From positions 62,001 to 126,000 of the forward strand of contig JAYZDS010000004.1 in assembly GCA_036337715.1 (NCBI GenBank): a stretch of DNA of 64,000 bases. The letters run 5' to 3'. The DNA comes from JAURNZ01 sp036337715. GTDB taxonomy: Bacteria; Pseudomonadota; Gammaproteobacteria; Comchoanobacterales; Comchoanobacteraceae. Of the stretch, positions 26,888 to 37,200 are shown piece after piece. The first letter of the stretch is position 1, and each line of letters begins with the position of its first letter. Made by a program: the position numbers and the translations under genes. The notes below the pieces were generated by a model that was given only the letters and a program-made list of their open reading frames with translations, had not been told where the DNA came from and ran no database searches.

Positions 26888-28201
26888 TTAACTCTCCTTA
26901 CTTTGTGTTTCCTTTGCTAACTTTTCTAAAGCTGACATCGTTAATTCCTTACCTTCTTTTGAATATGCTTTAATCATATGTTCAACTGATTTTTGGTGTA
27001 GGAGACGATTACGTGCGTCCATGACTCGACGCTCATCTTCGATGAACCATCTTAAGAAATCTTCAGATTTTCCTGAGTTTGAAGCAAACGCAACGATAAA
27101 ATCTGCTAGCTCTTTCTCAGTGATGTCTAATTTATTTTCTTCTGAATATTGCGCAGCTACTAAGCCAAGTCTTAATGCTTTGATGATGTCTTTGACTTCT
27201 TTATCCTTGCTTGACATCGTTAATTTCAAAAGCTTCTCTTTCTCGTCATCTGGCTTGCTTGATGCGCGTGCTTCTAATTCATTTTTGAATAATGTCTCAG
27301 GTAACTGAAAGTCGTATTTATCCATAAGCAAATCTTGGAGACGATCAACCATGACCCCATCAAGCAAATCCTTGATTTGCTTTTCAATGCGTGAATTGAT
27401 TACTTCATTGAATTCTTTTTCACTCTTTTTTTGGCCTAAAGCCCGTTCGATGAAAGCTTCGTCTACTTTTGTAGGACTACTTTTTTCAACTTCGGTCACA
27501 GTGACATTGAATTCAGCATTTTTACCTGCAAGGCTTGGATTTGGGTAATCATCTTCAAATTTTAATTTAATTTCTTTGACATCGCCTGACTTTAATCCTA
27601 CTAATGCTTTTTCTAACTCTGGATATAGCGTCTCTTTCCCTAAAACAGCATCTGCTTTCATCATTTCGCCATTATTAAAAGGCTCGCCATCAACCTGACA
27701 TGTATAAGTTATTTTAATACGATCATCATTTTTTGCTTTTTCTTTGGATGGAGACCACAATGGAAACGCTAGCTTTAATTCATCAATTTCCTTTTTAACC
27801 AGCTCATCTGTTACTTTCACAACAGGCATATCTAACTGCATATCATCTTTACCAAGTAATTTAAACTGTGGCAGACATTCAAACTCAAACTTAATTTTTA
27901 TCGGCTTACCAATTTCTTTAGAATCAATGGTTTCCTTAGGCTCTTCTGCTGGAATGACATTATGCTCAGAAAGTAGTTCGCCAAAAGACTTACTAACGAC
28001 TTCATCTAAGACATCTTTATCAAGTTTATCTCCAAATCGTTTTATGATATATGAATTTGGAACTTTATTTGGTCTATAGCCAGGAACTTGAACGTTTTTC
28101 TTTAACTCTTCTATTTTTTGGTGACGTATTTTATCGGCAACGTCTGCACTCACATCTAGTTGAGCAGTACATTTTAAGCCGTCTATATTTAATGAACTCA
28201 T
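26888..28201 (-). CDS. tig: Trigger factor
   Basis: A 437-residue ribosome-bound chaperone and prolyl isomerase. The ribosome-binding motif VPGYRPNKVPNSYIIKRFG (usually GFRxGKxP) lies at about residues 39-58, the PPIase domain in the middle has DDRIKITYTCQVDGEPF, and the C-terminal half is long and helical. First protein of the tig-clpP-clpX-lon series, 28 nt after tRNA-Leu; transcription may run through from the tRNA promoter. Confidence 0.95.
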   Translation of the reverse strand: MSSLNIDGLKCTAQLDVSADVADKIRHQKIEELKKNVQVPGYRPNKVPNSYIIKRFGDKLDKDVLDEVVSKSFGELLSEHNVIPAEEPKETIDSKEIGKPIKIKFEFECLPQFKLLGKDDMQLDMPVVKVTDELVKKEIDELKLAFPLWSPSKEKAKNDDRIKITYTCQVDGEPFNNGEMMKADAVLGKETLYPELEKALVGLKSGDVKEIKLKFEDDYPNPSLAGKNAEFNVTVTEVEKSSPTKVDEAFIERALGQKKSEKEFNEVINSRIEKQIKDLLDGVMVDRLQDLLMDKYDFQLPETLFKNELEARASSKPDDEKEKLLKLTMSSKDKEVKDIIKALRLGLVAAQYSEENKLDITEKELADFIVAFASNSGKSEDFLRWFIEDERRVMDARNRLLHQKSVEHMIKAYSKEGKELTMSALEKLAKETQSKES

Positions 28202-28229
28202 TTATTTCTCTCATAGCCTATGTAATGAA

Positions 28230-28311
<82 letters not shown>

Positions 28312-28389
28312 AGATACTAAGCTAATACTAGCAACAATAAGCATTAATTACAAACTGTCACATAGACTTTTCTTACTTTTAAAGTGATG

Positions 28390-28463
28390 GGTGAACGATG
28401 GGACTCGAACCCACGACAACCGGAATCACAATCCGGGGCTCTACCAACTGAGCTACGCTCACC
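28390..28463 (-). tRNA. tRNA-His (anticodon GTG)
   Basis: A 74-nt cloverleaf with anticodon loop TTGTGAT between CCGGA and TCCGG. The extra 5' G(-1) opposite C73, the identity mark of tRNA-His, is present at 28463/28390. CCA is not encoded. Confidence 0.96.
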
Positions 28464-28474
28464 ATGATCCTTAG

Positions 28475-28503
28475 ATTGAACACGAAAAACGCATCAGAGT
28501 CAA
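28475..28503 (-). promoter_or_regulatory. tRNA-His/Leu promoter
   Basis: TTGACT (5 of 6), 17-bp spacer, TTCAAT (4 of 6), with the -10 box ending 11 nt before the tRNA. The -35 box overlaps the ddl stop codon, so the tRNA pair has its own promoter downstream of ddl. Confidence 0.55.
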
Positions 28504-29645
28504 GCTGGGTTTCGCTTGAACAAACGAGCAGTTTTGGGGACTGGATCCCCTAGGCTTGAATTCGAAAAACACCTATTTGCTTCTTCAAGTAAATGATTCA
28601 ACACCCAAACGTAACCATTATTTTGATTTTTTGCAGCCCAAAGGTAATGACCAAATGAGCCAGGTGTTGTATTCACTTCATTAAGCCATATTTTTTTCTG
28701 AGACATATCGGCGATGAAATCTATCCTAGGCATCCCAAAGCCACCAAGCGCCTCAAATGCCACTTTAGCAGAAAAAACAAGCTCATCTAGCATGGATGTT
28801 GGCATAGATGGGTTAATGTCCCGAGAAAGGTTGATCAGCCCATGGGCAGATTGTTTCTTATGCCCACTGCCTTGACAATATTTTTGTTGAAAGTCTAACC
28901 AATCGTTTGTTTTTGGCGACTCAATGGCTGACAACACAACCTCACCTGATTCGTCTTTCCTAACTGCAACGTTAAATTCTTTCAAAGACTGAACGGCAGG
29001 CTCAATTAATACTGCATCATCATAATCAAATAAATCTAATAACAATGCTTGCAATGTGTCTAAATCGTCGGCAAAGCCAACACCAACACTACTACCCAAA
29101 GAACAGGGTTTCACACAAACTGGAAACTTGATATTTAACTCAGTTAACATGTCCTTACTATAAAACTGCCCACTAGGCAATTTATGAAGCAAATGATCAG
29201 GTAATACTTTAACCCCGATTGAACTAAGCATTTTTTTTGTTACCCATTTATTCATAGCAACTGTGGCACCCGTTCGCCGCATGCCTGTGTATGGCATTTG
29301 ATTGGCTTCACAAATACCTTGAATCGTACCATCTTCACCATCACCACCATGAAGTGCAATCAAGCATATATCAACGGCACAATATAATTGATTATTGCAA
29401 TATAAACCGCCACGAGATAAATCAACGCGCTTAACACCTTTAAACTGACAGCCATTTACTAAAGATGCATGATTTTTTAATAAACTTTCTCCAGCCCACC
29501 AAACACCTTTTACGTCTACATAAACAGGAATGGCCTCATATTTATCTTGATCTAAAGAGTGGCATGCCTGAACACCCGTTAGAATGCTTACATCATGTTC
29601 TGGAGAAATCCCCCCAAAAATCACAGCTATTTTTTTACGATTCAT
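28500..29645 (-). CDS. ddl: D-alanine--D-alanine ligase
   Basis: A 381-residue ATP-grasp ligase making D-Ala-D-Ala for peptidoglycan. Motifs: IAVIFGGISPEHDVSI at the N-terminus, HGGDGEDGTIQGICE around 100, KPCSLGSSVGVGF in the ATP-grasp centre and WLNEVNTTPGSFGHYLW near the end, where the usual EVNTLPG reads EVNTTPG. The size and insert pattern are of the DdlA/VanA type rather than the short DdlB of the dcw cluster. Start ATG follows a GGCTGGAT sequence. It sits between the two halves of a tRNA cluster. Confidence 0.94.
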   Translation of the reverse strand: MNRKKIAVIFGGISPEHDVSILTGVQACHSLDQDKYEAIPVYVDVKGVWWAGESLLKNHASLVNGCQFKGVKRVDLSRGGLYCNNQLYCAVDICLIALHGGDGEDGTIQGICEANQMPYTGMRRTGATVAMNKWVTKKMLSSIGVKVLPDHLLHKLPSGQFYSKDMLTELNIKFPVCVKPCSLGSSVGVGFADDLDTLQALLLDLFDYDDAVLIEPAVQSLKEFNVAVRKDESGEVVLSAIESPKTNDWLDFQQKYCQGSGHKKQSAHGLINLSRDINPSMPTSMLDELVFSAKVAFEALGGFGMPRIDFIADMSQKKIWLNEVNTTPGSFGHYLWAAKNQNNGYVWVLNHLLEEANRCFSNSSLGDPVPKTARLFKRNPA

Positions 29646-29680
29646 TGGTATCCAGCCTTAACTGCCTCATTAAATTTACT

Positions 29681-29686
29681 ATTATA
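29681..29686 (-). promoter_or_regulatory. ddl -10 box
   Basis: TATAAT on the minus strand, 35 nt before the ddl ATG. The -35 candidate is weak (TTATGA at 18 bp). The leader contains a GGCTGGAT sequence that could bind ribosomes. Confidence 0.35.
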
Positions 29687-29746
29687 AATACAATATTGCA
29701 CAAGTCATAAATAAGTCCAGTTATTTTTAATGTTGTTCTTAAAACC

Positions 29747-29775
29747 TTGGTATTTTCAAAAAAATTAGCTACGAT
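29747..29775 (+). promoter_or_regulatory. Promoter of the hydrolase/Mur ligase pair
   Basis: TTGGTA and TACGAT (each 4 of 6) with a 17-bp spacer; the -10 box ends 6 nt before ATG 29782. No ribosome site is present, again suggesting a leaderless message. Confidence 0.45.
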
Positions 29776-29781
29776 TATGCT

Positions 29782-30546
29782 ATGAATTCAAAGTTAAAAC
29801 AGACCAAAAAAATCATTAACATTAATCACCTCCCCGCAACAAAGCCATCCAATGTATGTTTTGTCATGGCTCATGGATGGCGGAGAACACATGAGGATTT
29901 TAAGGCAATAGCAAGTCAGATCACTGACCTCGGCGACCAATATCTTATCGATTTACCAGCACATGGAGATACTTGTGCTTCAAGCGCCAACCTCACAATT
30001 GATGAATACTTATTACCGATAATTGAATTCGTTCGATCTATAGATAAACCAATTATTTGGGTTGGTCATTCATTTGGATGCAGAATCGGCTCTCACATCG
30101 GCAGACATTGTCCGGAAAAAATCAAAGCTTTGTTTTTCATATGCCCGCCATACAACACACGTCGTCATTGGCACTATAAATATATCTTCAAATCGTCAAA
30201 ACAATTTCTATATAAGCTATTAATTTTACTTGGAATGCCCCGTAAAAGCATACTTCCTTGGTTTGCAAGCAAAGATTACGTAGATTCAGGTCATATGCGC
30301 GAGCTATTCAAACAAATAGTCAACGAGGACTCAGGTTTCATACTCAGTCAACTGACAATGCCTTTAACATTGGTATTTGCAGAAAATGACGAGATGACCC
30401 CACCAGAATTAAGCAAACACATTCAATCACATTGTAAACATGCAACCAGCTCAGTACTTAGATATTTTGATCATAACTCTATTTTAACCGATGGCCAGTA
30501 CCAGATCATTCACAAATTAATGAATTTTTCCAAGGAATTAGAATGA
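29782..30546 (+). CDS. Alpha/beta hydrolase
   Basis: A 254-residue alpha/beta-hydrolase fold protein without signal peptide. The oxyanion-hole region is MAHGWRRTHEDF, the nucleophile elbow GHSFGCRIG places Ser at about residue 96, the acid is likely Asp in FAENDEMTPPEL and the His in FDHNSIL near the C-terminus. Substrate unknown. It overlaps the following Mur ligase by 4 nt, so the pair is translationally coupled and may act in envelope metabolism. Confidence 0.85.
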   Translation: MNSKLKQTKKIININHLPATKPSNVCFVMAHGWRRTHEDFKAIASQITDLGDQYLIDLPAHGDTCASSANLTIDEYLLPIIEFVRSIDKPIIWVGHSFGCRIGSHIGRHCPEKIKALFFICPPYNTRRHWHYKYIFKSSKQFLYKLLILLGMPRKSILPWFASKDYVDSGHMRELFKQIVNEDSGFILSQLTMPLTLVFAENDEMTPPELSKHIQSHCKHATSSVLRYFDHNSILTDGQYQIIHKLMNFSKELE

Positions 30547-32153
30547 TAAATAATTACTTTGATGGCACAGGACTTCTGCTATTTTCCAAATTTCACTATG
30601 TATATATTTGCTTAGTGAGTTATGTAGTCTTTAAACGGTTATTAACGTATCTACATATTTTACAACAAGATAATTATAATTCGAAACGCTTTCTTGTTTG
30701 GTTTTTTCAAAACAGAGCTTACGACAGATATATGACTTCTGTAATTTTTATATGCATTTTACTCAATTGGATGTTTGGTGTTGACCTTGATTATTTTTTA
30801 TCAAAATCAGTGACACTTGCCATTGTCTTCTTTCTAGCCTTGATTGAAAAATCACCGTTGGCTGATGCTAAAAAGCTTCTAGTCCTAACCCACCGGGCAA
30901 CTAGAATATTAATAACCAGTTGTGTAATATTCATCCCATTTATTTTTATTCAAGATGATCACCTTTTCACGCTAATATTAACCATACAGAGTATCCCATT
31001 TGCATTAGTGATTGGCAACATGCTTACTTTACCATTTGAATCCATAATTCAAAAAAAATATATCCAACAAGCCAAAAACACATTAAACAACGTTAACCCA
31101 ATAATCATTGGGATCACTGGTTCCTTTGGAAAAACATCGATGAAACATATTTTGGGTCATATCCTTCAGAAATACCAACCCACGCTTTTTACGCCTGGCA
31201 GCGTTAACACACCAATGGGTATTTGTAGCATCATTCAAAAAAAATTATCGCCTGATCACAAATTTTTCATCGTTGAAATGGGCGCATATCACATTGGGTC
31301 CATTGCAAAGATTTGCTCATTAACACCACCTAACTTTGGCGCTGTCACATCAATCGGACCTTGTCATTTAGAACGATTTGGCTCAATGGAAAACATTGCA
31401 TCGGCTAAGTCTGAACTGTTGAGTGCCGTCGAGCAAAATAAACACCCCATTGGCTTCAGCTTCCCCACATCAATATCCAAACTAACTCCTTTTAAGACTT
31501 TTTTTAATTCTAAATTAATGATGCCAACCATTGAATGTATTGAAAAAAAACAAACGGTTCATGGGATAGAACTGAAAATTAAAGAAAATGAACAACAAAT
31601 AGCCATAAAAGCCCCTATATTTGGTCTCCATCAAGCAGACAACATTGTTTTAGCCATAACAGTGGCACGTAAGCTTGGCACACCAATGGAACTTATTAAA
31701 AGCGCTTTATTATCACTTAAACAGGTTCCAGCAAGACTTGAAGTCAAAGATGCTCCACAAAATATTACATGGATTAATGATGGCTTTAATGCCAATCCTG
31801 AAGGATTTAAAGAAGGTATTAATCTACTAAAACAATTTGGAGACCACAAGCATGGTCGTAAAATATTAGTCACACCTGGCGTTATTGAACTCGGTGACCA
31901 GCATGACGAAATACATGCGCAACTGGCAAAGCACGCCATGTCTAACGTAGACGTCGTGATCGTTGTTGCACACCATAGAATTAAGACTTTTTTACAAACT
32001 TGCGAGCTTCTACAAAAAAACGACCAAATCATTATTAAAGCTCTGAGCTTTAGTGATGCACACCGTTGGTTAAACGGTCACGTCAAAACAAATGACACCA
32101 TTCTTATTGCAAATGACTTACCTGATATTTTGGAAACAAGACCAAACATTTAA
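30543..32153 (+). CDS. Membrane-anchored MurF-like Mur ligase
   Basis: A 536-residue protein with about five N-terminal hydrophobic segments (residues 10-170) joined to a Mur ligase core. The ATP loop is GITGSFGKTSMK (about residues 188-199, replacing the common TGSNGKT), followed by VEMGAYHIGSIAKI and TSIGPCHLERFGSMENIASA, and later INDGFNANPEGF and the C-terminal domain. These features match the MurF branch, but the normal N-terminal UDP-MurNAc-binding domain is replaced by the membrane part. It may add D-Ala-D-Ala (ddl is adjacent) or modify another envelope precursor. Confidence 0.82.
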   Translation: MINNYFDGTGLLLFSKFHYVYICLVSYVVFKRLLTYLHILQQDNYNSKRFLVWFFQNRAYDRYMTSVIFICILLNWMFGVDLDYFLSKSVTLAIVFFLALIEKSPLADAKKLLVLTHRATRILITSCVIFIPFIFIQDDHLFTLILTIQSIPFALVIGNMLTLPFESIIQKKYIQQAKNTLNNVNPIIIGITGSFGKTSMKHILGHILQKYQPTLFTPGSVNTPMGICSIIQKKLSPDHKFFIVEMGAYHIGSIAKICSLTPPNFGAVTSIGPCHLERFGSMENIASAKSELLSAVEQNKHPIGFSFPTSISKLTPFKTFFNSKLMMPTIECIEKKQTVHGIELKIKENEQQIAIKAPIFGLHQADNIVLAITVARKLGTPMELIKSALLSLKQVPARLEVKDAPQNITWINDGFNANPEGFKEGINLLKQFGDHKHGRKILVTPGVIELGDQHDEIHAQLAKHAMSNVDVVIVVAHHRIKTFLQTCELLQKNDQIIIKALSFSDAHRWLNGHVKTNDTILIANDLPDILETRPNI

Positions 32154-32184
32154 AAATAGAAGTGAAATAATAAATAGATAAAGT

Positions 32185-32261
32185 TGGCACGTCCGACAGG
32201 ATTCGAACCTGTGACCCACAGCTTAGAAGGCTGTTGCTCTATCCAGCTGAGCTACGGACGC
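32185..32261 (-). tRNA. tRNA-Arg (anticodon TCT)
   Basis: A cloverleaf on the minus strand: acceptor GCGTCCG pairs with CGGACGT (G-U at the end), anticodon loop CTTCTAA, T loop GTTCGAAT-type. The 3' GCCA encodes CCA, unlike the other tRNAs here. It follows tRNA-Pro after 5 nt. Confidence 0.95.
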
Positions 32262-32266
32262 ACTTT

Positions 32267-32340
32267 TCGGGGTAGAGGGATTTGAACCCCCGACATCCTG
32301 CTCCCAAAGCAGGCGCGCTACCAGACTGCGCTATACCCCG
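32267..32340 (-). tRNA. tRNA-Pro (anticodon TGG)
   Basis: A 74-nt cloverleaf: acceptor CGGGGTA pairs with TACCCCG, the anticodon loop is TTTGGGA between CCTGC and GCAGG, and the T loop is GTTCAAAT. CCA is not encoded. The C1-G72 pair is the expected bacterial tRNA-Pro identity. Confidence 0.96.
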
Positions 32341-32349
32341 AATGAAGAG

Positions 32350-32377
32350 ATTATAACAAATGACAAAAAAAAGACAA
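32350..32377 (-). promoter_or_regulatory. tRNA-Pro/Arg promoter
   Basis: TTGTCT (4 of 6), 16-bp spacer of mostly T, then a perfect TATAAT whose end lies 9 nt from the mature tRNA-Pro 5' end. Confidence 0.62.
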
Positions 32378-32431
32378 GCACTGAGCCCAAATGAATTGCG
32401 ATGGCATGAGATACATGATAAGTTTTAAATC

Positions 32432-33184
32432 ATGAATGAAACCAACTCACACAAAACAATCGACATCCTAAAAAGTATCAACGATGGTAAAAGAAGAATA
32501 GCAAACAAAATCAATGATACTTGGGTCGTAGATACCGAAGCTAAACAAGCGATTTTGGATTATTTCAAAATTAAACCCATGGCTCATACCGCCTCAGCAC
32601 CAAATCACTACTTCGACAAAGTACCTTTAAAGTTTTCAGGCATGAGTGAAGCTGAAATCGAAGAACTAAACATTCGAATTGTGCCTGGCGCGATGGTACG
32701 ATATGGCTCATTCATAGCCCCTAAAACTGTTTTAATGCCCTGCTTTATCAATATTGGTGCTTATGTTGGCAGCAACAGCATGATTGATGCACAATGTACC
32801 ATTGGTAGCTGCGCCCAAATCGGCAACCATGTCCACGTTGGTGGTGGGTCAGGTATTGGTGGTGTTTTAGAACCATTACAAGCCAACCCAACCATCATTG
32901 AAGACCACTGTTTCATTGGCGCTAGATGTGAGATTGCTGAGGGCATCGTTGTTGGCGAAGGTAGCGTCATTGGTATGGGTACAAAAATTGGTCAATCCAC
33001 CAAAATATACGACCGTATCAATGATCAGTTCTTAAACCATATTCCACCTGGTTCTGTTGTGGTACCTGGAAGTGTCCCATCATCCACTGGTCACTGTCAT
33101 CTCAACGCAGCAATCATAGTTAAGCAGGTTACTTTGGAAACAAAACAAAAAACTGGTATCAACGAAATCCTACATCAATTTTAG
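32432..33184 (+). CDS. dapD: Tetrahydrodipicolinate N-succinyltransferase
   Basis: A 250-residue left-handed beta-helix acyltransferase making N-succinyl-2-amino-6-ketopimelate for lysine and diaminopimelate. The core matches DapD closely: HYFDKVPLKF, INIGAYVGSNSMIDA, GIGGVLEPLQANPTIIED, CFIGARCEI and IIVKQV near the end. The family is about 272 residues; here the N-terminal helical part is some 20 residues shorter. No Shine-Dalgarno precedes the ATG; TGATAAGTT ends 7 nt before it. Confidence 0.95.
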   Translation: MNETNSHKTIDILKSINDGKRRIANKINDTWVVDTEAKQAILDYFKIKPMAHTASAPNHYFDKVPLKFSGMSEAEIEELNIRIVPGAMVRYGSFIAPKTVLMPCFINIGAYVGSNSMIDAQCTIGSCAQIGNHVHVGGGSGIGGVLEPLQANPTIIEDHCFIGARCEIAEGIVVGEGSVIGMGTKIGQSTKIYDRINDQFLNHIPPGSVVVPGSVPSSTGHCHLNAAIIVKQVTLETKQKTGINEILHQF

Positions 33185-33212
33185 TATTATAAACTATAGC
33201 CTAATCTATCTT

Positions 33213-33218
33213 TATTAT
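33213..33218 (+). promoter_or_regulatory. -10 box of icmDJB
   Basis: TATTAT ends 6 nt before the icmD ATG; the -35 match is poor (TAAACT at 17 bp). No ribosome site precedes the ATG. Confidence 0.33.
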
Positions 33219-33224
33219 GTTAAC

Positions 33225-33653
33225 ATGCATGTGATGAAGGTTTGGCTAATTTTCTTTATAATTTTTTTTGACACCGTTATGGCGAATGATCTGTGCACTG
33301 GTGCCACATCAGCTTGTTCTTCTGATGACATTGTGACCATCGGGGACATGGCATTGTGTTTTGTGAATGTATTTTGTCCTTTCACACAACTTGTTATTGG
33401 TGGTGCGTATGTAGGCGGTATTTTAATGTTCATATCTGCCGTTTTCAAATTTAAGCAATACAAAGATAACTCAACACAAATTCCTATCGGAACAGCTTTT
33501 GCTTTGTTTGGTATTTCTGTCATACTTATCTTTTTACCTGGCCTTTATAGCCAAACAGGGATGACTATTTTTGGTGATGGTGCTGAAAGTGCTGGTATTT
33601 ACGGAACAGATTTATTTAATTTTGGTGATGAAAATTTGAGTGAGGCCAATTAG
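33225..33653 (+). CDS. icmD: Dot/Icm type IVB secretion protein IcmD (DotP)
   Basis: A 142-residue small membrane protein: signal-like hydrophobic N-terminus (about 5-18), a second segment at about 52-75 and a third at about 90-108. The stretch FKFKQYKDNSTQIPIGTAFA followed by FLPGLYSQTGMTIFGDG is the IcmD signature (FKQHKDNPTQIP and TMFG in Legionella). IcmD belongs to the inner-membrane part of the Dot/Icm channel. It is followed by icmJ and icmB in the canonical order. An ATG three codons in is an alternative start. Confidence 0.9.
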   Translation: MHVMKVWLIFFIIFFDTVMANDLCTGATSACSSDDIVTIGDMALCFVNVFCPFTQLVIGGAYVGGILMFISAVFKFKQYKDNSTQIPIGTAFALFGISVILIFLPGLYSQTGMTIFGDGAESAGIYGTDLFNFGDENLSEAN

Positions 33654-33664
33654 GAACTAGATAT

Positions 33665-34270
33665 ATGTTTGACCTTCATATCCATGCACAAGAAGACAAT
33701 TGGCGCCTTTACAATATAAGGGCTAAAGACCCTCGCTTTGCAAACATAAAAAAATCAATCTTGGCTCGAGACAAACATAAGTGTCAATTCTGTGGCTTTG
33801 TTGCGAAAAGTCATATGGAAGTTGTTAACCTAGATCATAACTACAAAAACAATAAATCAACAAATCTAGTCACTTCTTGCCCACTGTGTCGTCATTCAAT
33901 GTTTTTAGAAATGACTGGCAAAACAACATTTGGTGGTGGGGTTATGATATATCTGCCTGAAATATCCCAAAATGACTTAATTGGTTTGACCCATACCGCT
34001 TTTTGTGCAAAACAAACTACTGAAACATACCAAAGCATTAGTGATAATATCTTTAGCACCTTAAAACTGAGAGCAAAATACGTAGAAAAAAATCTTGGCA
34101 AGGGCCTAAGTAAACCAGACTTACTTGGGAAACTTATGATTGACACACCAGTAAAAGATCATAAAAAGTTGATGTCTGCGTTAAAGAAAAGCATACGATT
34201 TTTACCTGACCCAATGATGTACAAAGATCAAATCATTGCTTGGAGTGAAGAAACTGATATAGAGGATTAA
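33665..34270 (+). CDS. icmJ: Dot/Icm coupling-complex protein IcmJ (DotN)
   Basis: A 201-residue cytoplasmic protein matching Legionella IcmJ/DotN along its length: NWRLYNIRAKDPRF, CQFCGF, VVNLDHNYKNNKSTNLVTSC and MIYLPEISQNDL. Cys40, Cys43, Cys72 and Cys75 form the zinc site known in DotN. DotN binds the DotL coupling ATPase, and the complex recruits effectors. AGGAAC lies 9 nt upstream. Next to icmD and icmB in conserved order; dotL is not in the window. Confidence 0.95.
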   Translation: MFDLHIHAQEDNWRLYNIRAKDPRFANIKKSILARDKHKCQFCGFVAKSHMEVVNLDHNYKNNKSTNLVTSCPLCRHSMFLEMTGKTTFGGGVMIYLPEISQNDLIGLTHTAFCAKQTTETYQSISDNIFSTLKLRAKYVEKNLGKGLSKPDLLGKLMIDTPVKDHKKLMSALKKSIRFLPDPMMYKDQIIAWSEETDIED

Positions 34271-34273
34271 ACC

Positions 34274-37200
34274 ATGACCATTACCATTTTGTTACTGATC
34301 ATCGCCATTGCTATTGGACTTATATATAGTCAAGAGATTTTGGATGGGTTTGATACCTTATTAGCATGGATGGCTTACTCGACCAAACAAACAGCTGAAT
34401 CTTACTGTGAAATTCAAACTGCGGATAGTCCGACAACACTAGTCAATCATGATGGCTCATTATTATCCATTATTGAAGTCCATGGTTACTCTGCTCTTCT
34501 AGGACAACAAGAATTCAATGATGTTCATCAAAGAATTCAAACAGCACTAAGTAGCATGCTTTCCAGGCCTGGATATTCCATTCAAGTCTTTTTTGGATAC
34601 AACAAAGATAACATCAACTCATTAATTCGTAGTAATTTTGTTGGTTCCATGGAAACTGCAAAAAACATAGAACTTGATGTTAATGATTTGATGGAAGAAA
34701 GGATTGAAAACCTGAGTCATTATTGCTCGGAAGAAAAAACTTATATCGCGCTTTGGACTAGACCTTTCAGCCTTACAAAAGAACATCAAAAAAGAGCTCA
34801 CAATGAAAAAGTTAAAGCCATTCGAGCAGATAAAATTCCAGACTTTAGATATACACAAAATATTATGGCTGCTATCCCTGACCTAAGAGACGCTCATAAT
34901 TCGTTTGTCAGAGCAACCTCAACTTCCTTAGAAAATGTTGGTATTTCAAACGAAATCCTTAATGTCCATGAAGCCATTAAAGCCATTAGGGATACGATTG
35001 ATTTAAGCTTCACAGATAGAAATTGGCAACCTGTTCTTCCTGGCGATCCAATCAAAGTAAAGCTTGCGAGACAATTTCGTGGGGATGTTTCTGACCTCTT
35101 GTGGCCCTCTCTGGCTAGACAATTATTTCCAAGAGATGCCAAAAACATCGACATCAAAACTTGTCAGATTGGTGATCGAATCTGGGCTTCAACATTTATC
35201 GATTTATTTCCTAGAGAAGTGCAAACATTTGCTCAATTATTTGCTAGAACCCTTAACCATCAAATCCCTTGGCGCATCGCTTTCATGATTGAAAGTGGTG
35301 GGATATCCAGTTTAAAGGTTAAAAGAGTACTCAGTTCTATTTTATCTTTTTCATCAAATCAAAACAGACTTATCAACAAAGCTGTTAATCTATTGGACTA
35401 CATTGAGTTAAATTCAGATGATGCAGTGGTTAGACTAAGGGTATCCGCAGCAACTTGGGCACCAGAAAATGATCCAGGGTTATTAAGGGTCAGAATTGCC
35501 CAGCTTTCTCGTGCGATTCAAGGCTGGGGATCATGTGATGTATCTGAAGTTTGTGGGGATGCTTTTGAAGGTGTTGCTTCAAGTATGCTAGCTGTAAGCA
35601 CCAATTGTGTGGCAACTGCTACAGTTGCACCTCTATCTGACACGTTGTATATGCTACCTTTATTTAGACCTGCCTCCCCTTGGAAATATGGTTCACTATT
35701 GTTTAGATCCATGGATGGTAAACTTTGGCCTTATCAACCTGGCTCGTCAGCACAAACTGTTTGGATTGATATGATCTATGCAAGACCAGGTTCTGGTAAA
35801 TCTGTATTGTCTAATGCCCTTAACCTTGCCTTAGTACTTTCAGCCGGTATTACTCGGCTTCCTAGAATATCCATTATCGATATTGGTCCTTCAAGTAGCG
35901 GTTTGGTTAGACTACTTCAAGATGCGTTACCTGATAACCGACGTAACGAGGTTCAATATCATAGACTGCAAATGACTGAAGAATACGGCATTAATCCGTT
36001 TGATACTCAATTAGGTTGTCGAACACCGATGCCTTTAGAACGTTCATTTTTAGTTAATTTTATTTGTTTATTAGCAACCCCTGTTAATGCCAAGCATACA
36101 TATGAAGGCGTTGCTGAAATGGCTGGTTTGATTATTGATGAGGCATACAAGCAGCATTCTGATCAAGGTAATCCAAATGTCTACAATGAAGGTGTTTCAG
36201 AATTAATCGATGCAGAACTGAAGGACATTGGTTTTATTTTTGATCCAAAAACAACCTGGTGGGAAGTGACGGATGCACTATTTTTAGCAGGTAAACCTCA
36301 TCGCGCTGCTGAAGCACAAAGATATGCTGTGCCAATCTTATCTGATTTAACCTCTCTTGCAAGAACAAATGTAGTAACTGACCTGTATGGTAAAATTAAT
36401 ATCAATACAGGTGAAACCCTTGTTGATGCATTTTCAAGAATGATATCCAGTGCCATTCGAGAATACCCTATTCTTGCATCCCCGACTAAATTTGATATCT
36501 CAGGCGCAAAGATTTTATCCCTTGATCTGGATGAAGTCGCCAAAACTGGAGGTGATGCCGCTGATAGACAAACTGCAGTAATGTATATGCTTGCTCGGTA
36601 CGTTGCAGCAAAAGATTATTATCTCAATATCGAAAATCTTAAACATGCCCCTGAATCCTATCATTTATATCATGAATCAAGAGCAAAAGAGATTCGTGAG
36701 GATAAAAAAAGGCTTGTATACGATGAATTTCACCGAACGTCAAAAGCAGCCGCTGTTCGCGATCAAATAGTGGTTGATATGCGTGAAGGTCGTAAGTGGA
36801 ATGTACAAGTATCACTGATTTCTCAATCTATTGATGACTTTGATAAAACCATGGTTGAGTTTGCAACATCAATATTTATTATGGATGCTGGCCCAGAACA
36901 AGCTGTTCAAAGAACTGCAAGCGTATTTGGCCTAGGACAAACTGCACAATCTGCGCTCAGAAATCATGTGAGCGGGCCAAGTGAAAGTGGTGCTAACATT
37001 CTTTGTCAATTCTCTACAAAATCCGGTAACAATACACAGTTACTAACCCTAACATTGGGCCCAATTGAACTGTGGGCGTTTAGTACAACCGTTGAAGATA
37101 CAACCTTAAGAAATCTTTTATATGATCGAATTGGCTCTAAAGAAGCACGTAGGGTTTTAGCAAAATTATTCCCTTCAGGCACAGCTAAAAAGACGATTGA

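Noticed and set aside
32360..32428. A 22-codon frame (MTKKRQALSPNELRWHEIHD then KF) before dapD
   Set aside because: It has no ribosome site, overlaps the tRNA-Pro promoter and is too short to judge; I could not link it to a family.
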